From positions 433,501-497,500 of the forward strand of contig JANCIK010000005.1 in assembly GCA_028532985.1 (NCBI GenBank): a stretch of DNA of 64,000 nucleotides. Reading direction: 5' to 3'. Shown here piece after piece: positions 55,640 through 64,000 of this stretch. Made by a program: the position numbers and the translations under genes. Each line of letters begins with the position of its first letter. The first letter of the stretch is position 1. The stretch is from Stropharia rugosoannulata (taxonomy: Eukaryota > Basidiomycota > Agaricomycetes > Agaricales > Strophariaceae). The notes under the pieces were generated by a model. The model saw only the letters and a list, made by a program, of their open reading frames with translations. It was not told the origin of the DNA and searched no databases.

Positions 55640-57443
55640 GGTTTATGGTCAGGTTTGTCTTGACAAAGTTGAACAGTTGTGGGGGGTGCTGGAGTAGGCA
55701 AACGGACGGACGTGCAGACGTATGGCAACCTTATATATTCTCGTAAACGACGTTTTACACCTGTGTCAATCCGCTAATGTCTTGTTTCAACCAGGCACCC
55801 GTGGAAGATTTTCTTGAGTGAAAGAAACACGAGCTCGCTCAGCGCTGCCGAAATAGATTGCGGCTGTACTATGACAACATATGTGTCATTTGCACTGCTA
55901 CTTACGTACATAACTTGTCTGCGCTGTATATTTCTCGTACGTACTACTAGCGGCTGGCCCTAGTCAGATAAATGAATAAGTCTTTCATGATCCGTGAATA
56001 TGAATTCTCACTGCTGTCTAACTTACGAAGTTAGAACAGGCCAGTGCCGGTGAACAATCAGAAAGGGCGCCCAGAGGCGCCCAGTTATCATCTTTTGACA
56101 CTTTTTGACATCGTAGCAATTAATCAATATGATCTACTGATCCGTTACGTAGTCTAGTTACCTTGGATCAGCAGATCAGCGGTACCTATGATTTAAGAAC
56201 AACTTACAAGAAGAATATCAGGAGAGAATTTTGAGAGAATTGCTCTGGGAGATTAAGAAAAAATATAACACAAGCTTGACCAGAGGAAGAGTGAGGCTCT
56301 GACTATCTGAATACATATACTCTATACTCTACACTGGACTCAGGGTACAGTCACACAATTTCAAGTATTTTCAAGCTAAACCATTTCTTGCGCTTTGTCT
56401 CGTCTTGAGATTAAGCGAAGTAGTGCTTCCGAGAAACTGAAGGCACTTATACATAAGTAGCCCACAAATCGAATATTTTGTCGTCTCCCCTGTGTACCCC
56501 CTGGAAAAACCATTTGAAATTGTGACATATCTACTCTATATAGTAGTACATCTTCGCGCATACGCAACTCAAAAATAATGCACCTTCACACCAAACGCAC
56601 AATTTTTGCTCTTACCTATCATGCACCTCCACGCACCCTTACGCACCCCCTGTCAGCGACGCACCCGGCTTACTTTCACTGGCGCTCTCCTCGCGTACCA
56701 GTAAGTACGACCGCCGGTATGCGCTTAGAGTAATTTTAACGCCGCCCTGACAAATAAAATTTGTCTGACTGATTCAATATGATTATACGGTCGAAGCTTG
56801 CAACAGTCTGCCATATCTTAAAATTATGACCTATCTTTTCTTGCACCTATTTGACGGTCTCCATTCCTATCTCCCTCTTTGTTTTGTGTGTTTTGGCCAC
56901 TGCATATTACTCCTATCATATATATGTCCCCTTTACTGGCTTGAGGACAGTCTTCTACAGCTACTGTGCACTGTAAAACCTTTGATTGGGCCAGAGCGAG
57001 GGAGCGGCGAGCGAATGTTGAAATGTTTGATATATTTCCTGTTTATACTCCAACTCATATTTGAGCAAGAAATGCCGGAGGGGAGCGAGGCAGATCTTGT
57101 ATTATATTATGTACTATGCTAGCCACTGGGGCACTGGCAGACTGTCGAGTCCCACGTACTAAATTGCATATACATACTGCATGTAGCAATATTACTGGCC
57201 CAACTTCACGTACCACATTTCACTCACGCACCATCACGCGCTCGCCCACAGCTCTCTCTTTTTTTCGGGAATCTTGTGTTGACCTTGTTCTCTGTTTTCG
57301 CTTCAAGCGGAATGCTGTGCTTTAGTTGTGTCATCGTTCCCCCTGGCACAGCCACTAGTCACAGCCACTTCATATGTCGCATGCGACCGTATAAGGTGAT
57401 TACCTACGGTATCCCCTGGTATCCCTCTTCCCTTTCGGCCCTC
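55640..57443. other. Intergenic, 1.8 kb, no gene seen
   Basis: Contains scattered short frames without support, including a hydrophobic one at 56826-57122. A GGGCGCCCAGAGGCGCCCAG stretch lies near 56066. Confidence 0.45.
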
Positions 57444-58848
57444 ATGCACATGTCACAATCAAGTCAGCTGCGTTCATCTCACCTTTCGGAACAACAAATA
57501 CAGGACAGCTTTCACAGCTACCTCAAATCATCTTTAACACAGGCAAAAGCGGAGCGGCTATTGGATGTCGATGTTCTTGCAAAAGCTGAGGGTGATCTCA
57601 TGATCACAGGTACGCCTTCTTCTCAAAGTTGACAGTGAGAGTTTCTGAACTCGTCTCTTCAAAGGTCCTGCACTATGTTTGTACTTCGCCGCTTTGAGGT
57701 GTACAACAAACCCCCCTTCTGTACCCTTACCTCGCTCGTCAAAATCAGCCCAATCTCATCCTACGGACTTGTCCTACGAAAATTGCCCGCCCCCTTTCAT
57801 ATCCTTCCTTCGCGTATGGGCGAATTCAGTTCCTATGATACAAGCCCTCGCTCCTGAAGCTCAGCATGATCTCGCTCGAATAATATGTGGATTGGATCCC
57901 CTACAGACCGATACGAGTCCAAGCGTATATGGAATTGCCGCAGATCTTCGAGGAGTCGCGATTGAAATCAGCCAACGGCGTTCCTTTCAAGACCGCTATG
58001 CATCAGATATCCAGGCAGCTCTAGACGCTGGCGTGCCGCCTGAAAGCCCGCGAGCACGGAAAACATCATTTGTTCCTCCACCCAGCTACGACGATGCGCC
58101 GAGCACGCCAACAGGATCATCTCCTAGACCGTCCCTAGAAGCTACCTCAAATAGACCACCACATCTCAATTTATCTCATAGACCTACCCCATCGCAATCG
58201 TCATCACTTCTTTCTCCAAATACCACATTCTCACCGCGCAGCTCTACGTCTTCAATAGGTTCTCAGGGATCAACTCCAACCATTCTCACGCAAGAATCCC
58301 CTGCTATAGAATTCATAAGAGAGACACTATATGCCTCTCTGGGCGATGCTCTCGAGCGCCAACCGTCTCTGCGACTACTCCTCAAGAGGGATCCAACCCG
58401 CGCGTACTTCGCCTCCGTGGCGTTTGCCATTTTAGACGTCGCATCACACTCGGTTACACCCAGCGGCTCAATAGTGGGCGTTATTGGCAAGGAGCTGACT
58501 CTGGACGAATGTCCACGGGAGCTGCGCCCGTTCATGTCGGAGCTAGCGGCTATCGGGCAGCAGGCGATGGAGATGGAGGAAGAGGACGATAAGACAGCCA
58601 TGGACCTTGCGCAGAGGGGAAAGGATATCCCTTTATCACGACTTGATCGAGTGAAGATGATTTTAGAGGAGGGTGTGGGTTACGAGCAAGGTCTTCAAGA
58701 CGCCAGGAATGGCAGGCGGAGCGTGCAGGGACGCGCAGTCGCCTTCGCCAATCGGATAAACGCGCTTAGCCTTGGGATGACTAAACTGCGGGCGTTTAAA
58801 GAACGACAGGAGGTCGTCTTCAAAGTCTTGGGAGGGATTGGGTCATAG
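57444..58848 (+). CDS. Hypothetical protein, 449 aa, with disordered centre and helical C-terminus
   Basis: Exons 57444-57609 and 57665-58848 join in frame. The N-terminal part (SEQQIQDSFHSYLKSSLTQAKAERLLDVDVLAKAEGD) is helical. The region 110-230 is rich in Ser, Pro and Thr and probably disordered. From about 230 on, it becomes structured again (EFIRETLYASLGDALER..LLLKRDPTRAYFASVAFAILDVASHSV) and ends with a long charged helix (LAQRGKDIPLSRLDRVKMILEEGV). No catalytic motif is recognised. The pattern fits a conserved basidiomycete protein of unknown role. The start may instead be the ATG two codons on (57450) or one farther upstream in the same open frame; the chosen ATG follows a CT-rich leader. 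Confidence 0.6.
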
Positions 58849-59697
58849 TGTCAACTTGTTCCCTTCACTTCGTGTTAACATACTATTTAAATATCATATA
58901 GCACGCTATACCATAATCTTAACGATCTCGTATATATACAGTATCTGTTTTCTGTATCAATTTTGCTGTACCATGTCAAGTTCGTCAATAGTATGAACGG
59001 CTATATTTCCAAGTACCCTGTATAATATTACACTGCTTCGCTAATGCAATACATGCCTTATCTTACTCATGAAATTTGCATATGTCAAAAGGTGTCTTGG
59101 TATTGGGTGTCACTTTAGGACTAACCTTACACCTGAAGGCAGATTTCCCACTGGGTGCAAACATAGATGTGCAGCCGAGGAGTTGAGTGTTTGTTACATG
59201 CGCACATGACAATGACGGGCCGCCCTTTTCAACACTTGGGCTGCTACTATCTCACTAAAAGAATATGTCGAGCAGAAATTTAAGAAAGCTCTCTAAGCAA
59301 TTTCACATAAAAATATGACGAATCTGGATAGAAATAGACCTATAAATGCGGTATGTCTTCCATACCTATTAATAGCCTATGCCATCGGCATTCATTCTGT
59401 TCTTTCCGTAGGTTCTATGAACGTGTATGAAAGTGCCTTATCATGAGGTGTGTATCCACGATTGGTAAGCGACAAAGTTTAAAAACTGAAGTCGTCCTCA
59501 TGTTTCCTGTGAGAACAGAGCCACACTGTCTCCGTACTTCATTTTCAAATAGGATGTCAGCAGCAAGCGTAGCATGTGGAGAGCACAACATTCTAACGAA
59601 CGTGCTTTGGAAGTCGATAAAGCTACTCTGAAATAAAAGTAAAACTCCCTGAATATATAGCTGAGCCCGAGTTGGTAATCATTGTGAGCTAACAGCC
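58849..59697. other. Intergenic, no gene seen; phosphoesterase promoter at the end
   Basis: AT-rich. A TATATA (59654-59659) lies 39-44 bases before the ATG of phosphoesterase copy 2. Confidence 0.5.
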
Positions 59698-61439
59698 ATG
59701 GTGTACCTTCGTTCGACTGCCCTGATTCTCGCAAGCTCTGTTGCATTTTCAACTGCCCGGCCTCCAAATCGGCAAACATTCAAGGAAAACATCAAGAACG
59801 TTGTTGTGCTTGTCCAAGAAAATAGGTTAGTACTAAACTCCTTGCTTGCCTCTACTCCAAGTACCCACTAGTACCTGCACTCCTTCAACTCAGATCGTTC
59901 GATTTCTTCTTCGGAGATCTTTCATACAGCAAAGACATCGATAATCTCCGCAACCTTAAAGGCCAGCTATGTAACCCTGTGAGCCTTTACCGTATCTGTC
60001 TGTAGCATCTACTGATAAATTCCGTTGGTCAGGCTAACGTAACGATGCCCAACGGTCCTCAAATCTGTGCGAAAAGCACAGCAGGAAACGTATCGCCAGA
60101 TGACCCAAACCACTCTGTCAGCGGGGTAACATTTCAGATCTTCGGCACTTACCACCCGGACGAGAGTGTTAGCCCGGCTGAACTAATGAAAGCTCAGACT
60201 ATGCTTGGCTTCCTTCAAGAAGAAGAAAATGTCCTGAGGAGCACAAATCTCTCGGTCGCGGGCGAGACGATTAACTTCCTATCCGAGGACCGAATTCCAG
60301 TATATCGCACTATGGCGGAGAACTTTGTTCTCTTCGACCGCTGGTTCGCCGATGTCCCTGGCCCCACAGACCCAAACAGGTAAAGACCAAGAATCCATCA
60401 ATTGATTTGCGATGATGATCAGACCCTTCATTTCCACAGAGCGTACATAACTTCTGGTGCCTCTCACGGTCACGGACAAAACGACGAGGGCTTTAGTACA
60501 TTCTCTCTACCTCAGCGTTCTATCTTCCAGCAGCTCTCAGAGAACAACATTACATGGATCAACTATTTCAATTCCAGTTTTAACCCTGATGCCGAATTTT
60601 ACTCGTGGACGCAAACGGAAGGCAAGGTCTCCACTAATGTGAAGCCCATTGCCCAGTTCTTCTCCGATGCGAAGGCTGGAGTACTCCCCCAATTTACGTA
60701 TATTAACCCAGAGGTTGGCCCACTATCCATATGTTGTCGTGGAGCGTTGCTGACAATGGAACTGTGTAGTGTTGCAGCTTCGACTCTATGCATCCACCCA
60801 GCCCGATCAACACTGGAGAGGCGTGGACCAAGTCTATCTACGAGGCCGTCCGCAACGGCCCGCAGTGGGATAATTCCCTTTTCCTCATCATATTTGACGA
60901 GCATGGCGTAGGTGTTTACTTATTTTGTCGGGAATTAAAAGCGAACTCCTTTCTCCTTTTTCGGCAGGGATTTGCTGACCACGTTCCCCCACCTGTTAAC
61001 GTCCCAAATCCCGATGGTCTAACATACACTGAAGTTGCCGGAGACGGTCGCAATTATACTTTTAATTTCAACCGACTCGGGGTTCGGTGAGGATATAAGT
61101 TTGGCATTATCCGGATAGCTCACTGTTCTGATAAATAAAACAGAGTCCCTGGCCTATTGATATCTCCCTGGGTTGAAAAGGGTGCAATCGAACACGACGG
61201 AATCAATGGCGAAGGCTTGACGTATACCCATTCGTCTCTCCCCGCTTTCATATCCAAGGTGTGTTGCTGTGCAAGGCTTGGTTCAAGCATTTTAAAATTG
61301 TGTTCTGTAGCTTTGGGATCTTGATGGTGGAAAGCCTTTGACCTCTCGCGTTGCGTGGGCGTCGAGCTTTGAGCACCTTATTACCAATAAATTCCGCAAA
61401 GACACGCCATCAACTTTGCCAGAGCCCGCCGCTTCCTGA
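59698..61439 (+). CDS. Secreted phosphoesterase (acid phosphatase/phospholipase C family), copy 2, 444 aa
   Basis: Eight exons (59698-59825, 59894-59978, 60033-60379, 60440-60713, 60770-60907, 60968-61086, 61144-61258, 61311-61439) join in frame. Exons 2 to 7 are the same lengths (85, 347, 274, 138, 119, 115) as in the copy at 42204-43953, which lies 16 kb away in opposite orientation. The motifs are the same: VVVLVQENRSFDFFFGDLSY, GASHGHGQNDEGF, FDSMHPPSPINTGEAW, IIFDEHGGFADHVPPP and YTHSSLPAFISK. An N-terminal signal peptide (about 20 residues, ending STARP) precedes the catalytic part. It probably acts outside the cell to release phosphate from esters. Here intron 1 has a normal GT donor. 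The 3' end lies 330 bp from the Lon gene in the same direction. Confidence 0.9.
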
Positions 61440-61768
61440 GAGAGAAATTGAACGGATATTTCGCAATTTTTTTGACATTTTATTCGGATCTTCTTGATTT
61501 ATCAAATGTAGCTCTCTCTGTACCATCTTAAGAGTCATTTTCTGCTGCAATAATAAGTGGTCATTGCAGAGGCCAAACAGAGACGGCCTTGCAACGATGC
61601 AGAGTTGATTCCGGACTGAATCGGAGAAGCCGGCCGGCCGGTCGGCCGATCGGCATGGTTTGTAATCGGAAGGATGCGTCATCAACGCGAATACATCTTG
61701 CCCTAACGCGAATACACCTTGTCCTCCGCCACCACCAGCCACCACACCGCGGCGCGCAACCCAGCGCC
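61440..61768. other. Lon promoter region with small tandem repeat
   Basis: A GC-rich palindromic run (GCCGGCCGGCCGG, near 61630) and a 21-bp tandem repeat starting AACGCGAATACA (61684-61704 and 61705-61725) lie in the probable leader. A frame open upstream of the Lon ATG (61589-61768) is not assigned to the protein because a good mitochondrial presequence starts at 61769. Confidence 0.5.
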
Positions 61769-64000
61769 ATGAGCCGCCTCGCAGCTCTTTTGTGGTCGTT
61801 ACCGACAGTGAGGTCGAGCAGGCTTGTTTCTCGCTCGGCCTACCGCCAATTCTCCACCTCACCCGCGACGTTTGTTCGGAGCGGGAGTGCGGCAAAATCT
61901 CCGCGATGGATTAACGCGAAGACGCCAGAGGACGCGCCTCCAAAGGGGAAAGAGGAGGAGAAGAAGGACGAGCCGGAGGAAGATGATTCAACGGAGTCTT
62001 CGTCGTCGAAGAACCCCGTGTCATCTTCGCCATCCCCACCGTCCTCAGACAGTCCGGTGTCACCACCGCCAGCATCAAATGCACCACCTGTACCCCCTAC
62101 TCCTGGTTCAATAGCTAAGCAAAGCGTTCCAGAGATATATCCCCAAGTGCTTGCACTGCCCATTGCCAGACGGCCCCTCTTTCCTGGGTTTTACAAAGCA
62201 GTCGTCGTCCGCAACCCGGCGGTTGTCGCAGCGATTAAGGATATGATGAAACGAGGTCAGCCTTACCTTGGGGCGTTCTTACTAAAGGATGAAAACGCGG
62301 ACAGCGACGTCATTACGGATATCAACTCGGTTCACCCGGTGGGAGTCTTTGCTCAAATTACCAGTGTTTTTGCAGCTGCCGGACGCGGAGGGGAGGGCGA
62401 CGAGAAGGAAGAAGGTCTCACTGCAGTTCTGTATCCTCACCGCCGCATCAAGATTACAGAATTGGTAAAGTCGGGAGTATCGCGGGTTGAGCAGGAGGAA
62501 GAACCCCAGACCGTTGAGCCGCCCACGCCCCCAGCTACACCTCCCCCAGCCTCCGAATTGGCCCCCTCACAGACTGCCTTCCTGCATTCGCATGCCGTGT
62601 CAATAGTCAACGTCGAGAATCTGCATACGCAGCCGTACAAGAAAGATGACCAGCATATACGAGCGTTCATGTCCGAGATCGTGTCGGTGTTTAAGGACAT
62701 TGCTCAGCTGAATCCTCTCTTCCGCGACCAAATTACCAACTTTAGTATCAACCAAGTCGCCGCCAACGTTTTCGACGAACCGGACAAGTTGGCAGACTTT
62801 GCGGCCGCGGTTAGTACCGGCGAAGTTGGCGAGTTGCAAGACGTTCTGGAAAGTCTCGTGGTGGACGACCGCCTGCGCAAAGCTTTACTTGTGCTCAAGA
62901 AGGAACTCATTAACGCTCAACTACAATCGAAACTCTCGCGTGATGTCGACTCTAAGATTGCGAAACGCCAACGCGAGTACTACCTTATGGAGCAGCTTAA
63001 AGGGATCAAAAAGGAGCTCGGGATGGAGAGCGACGGAAAGGACAAACTAATCGAAAAGTTCAGAGAACGTGCAGCAAACCTTGTCATGCCGGAAGGTGTC
63101 AAAAAGGTTTTCGAGGAGGAGCTCAGCAAGCTACAGGGCTTGGAACCCGCCGCCAGTGAAGCGAATGTTACACGGAATTACCTCGACTGGCTGACTCAGG
63201 TAAAAAGGCACCCTTAATGCTCAAAATTCGTTTATTGATGTCTTTCCTAGATTCCTTGGGGCCGCTCTACCCCCGAGAACTTCTCGCTCCCCCACGCTCA
63301 GCGCGTTCTAGATGAAGACCATTATGGCCTTGCAGACATCAAATCTCGCATTCTCGAGTTCCTCGCTGTTGGAAAGCTTCGCGGGACCGTACAGGGAAAA
63401 ATTATTTGTCTAGTCGGGCCTCCAGGTGTAGGAAAGACGAGTATAGGGAAGAGCATTGCGCGTGCATTGGGACGGAGATTCTTCCGTTTCAGCGTGGGCG
63501 GCTTGACTGACGTAGCTGAAGTCAAGGGTCATCGTAGAACATATGTTGGGTACGTCTTCAGTCTTTTACTAAAACTTATGCTCAAACACCTCCAGAGCTC
63601 TCCCGGGAAAGATTATTCAGGCCTTGAAACGTGTAGAGACTGAGAACCCCCTTGTGCTCATTGATGAAGTCGACAAGATCGGTAAGGGCCACAACGGTGA
63701 TCCTTCCAGTGCTCTTCTTGAGATGCTTGACCCGGAGCAGAATAGCAGCTTCTTGGATCATTAGTACGTATATTTTCCATGTCCCATAATTATCACATCT
63801 CACGTGTGCGATCTCAGTATGGATGTCCCCGTTGACCTCTCCCGCGTTCTTTTTGTGTGTACCGCCAACAATCTCTCTACCATCCCCGCACCTCTGCTCG
63901 ACCGTATGGAAGTGCTGGAGGTGTCCGGTTACGTCTCTGAAGAGAAGCTGGCCATTGCTTCCCGTTATCTTGCTCCCCAGGCAAAGGAGCAGAGTGGACT
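61769..64000 (+). CDS. PIM1: Mitochondrial Lon protease, N-terminal part, runs off the window
   Basis: Exons seen: 61769-63199, 63251-63549, 63596-63763 and 63818 to the window end, joined in frame. A mitochondrial presequence ([20 protein letters not shown], Arg/Ser-rich, no acidic residues) precedes an acidic, Ser/Pro-rich linker (residues 45-115). Then comes the Lon substrate-binding domain, from [20 protein letters not shown] to the helical [18 protein letters not shown]. The AAA part has Walker [14 protein letters not shown] and Walker [13 protein letters not shown]. The Ser-Lys protease domain would lie beyond 64000. Lon degrades damaged matrix proteins. The linker is longer than in yeast, and several acidic or proline-rich inserts also sit inside the N-domain. 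The start was chosen because of the presequence; an open frame extends farther upstream. Confidence 0.95.

Noticed and set aside
1..64000. CRISPR array, rRNA, or complete tRNA genes
   Set aside because: No regularly spaced repeats or conserved RNA structures were recognised anywhere in the window.

Overview
This window comes from a filamentous basidiomycete, most likely an Agaricomycete. The genes are dense in short introns of about 45-65 bases with GT-AG borders. The set includes families typical of that group: a macrophage-activating-glycoprotein-type (Mag1-like) secreted protein pair, a HET-domain protein, a BTB/POZ protein and a large MRP-type ABC transporter. All products below come from reading the frames and splicing the exons by eye; no database search was possible.

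Layout. 0-6 kb: a serine-rich hypothetical protein (minus), then two tandem copies of a membrane protein, the first split by a non-autonomous Tc1/mariner-like element. 6.5-11.5 kb: a proline/serine-rich protein with an EH/EF-hand-like N-terminus, then a decayed gene. 13-16.4 kb: a tandem pair of four-helix membrane proteins with matching exon lengths, including an 11-nt microexon. 17-25.5 kb: an intronless protein with two CCHC zinc motifs (minus), an HMG-box protein (minus), and divergently from it two Mag1-like secreted proteins. 26.7-31.4 kb: a BTB protein, a YPI1-type protein phosphatase 1 inhibitor (minus) and an FHA-kinase fusion (minus) with degenerate catalytic and phosphopeptide-binding residues. 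33.5-37.4 kb: a HET-domain protein and cytochrome c. 38.3-39.8 kb: two small cysteine-rich secreted proteins (minus), one frameshifted. 42.2-46 kb: a secreted phosphoesterase (minus) and a BEM46-like hydrolase (minus). 47.2-54.2 kb: an ABCC transporter of 38 exons. 54.9-58.8 kb: two hypothetical proteins. 59.7-64 kb: the second phosphoesterase and the N-terminal part of mitochondrial Lon protease, which runs off the end.

The genes do not form one pathway. Housekeeping genes (cytochrome c, Lon, HMG-box, YPI1) alternate with accessory, duplicated and secreted genes. The clearest theme is local duplication: five paralogue pairs in 64 kb keep corresponding intron positions, with many exon lengths identical. 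Three pairs (the membrane proteins at 2-6 kb, the small secreted proteins and, weakly, the phosphoesterases) show one copy broken or weakened. The most informative single observation is the MITE inside exon 5 of the first membrane protein. The intact paralogue next door serves as an empty-site control and supports a TA target duplication exactly.
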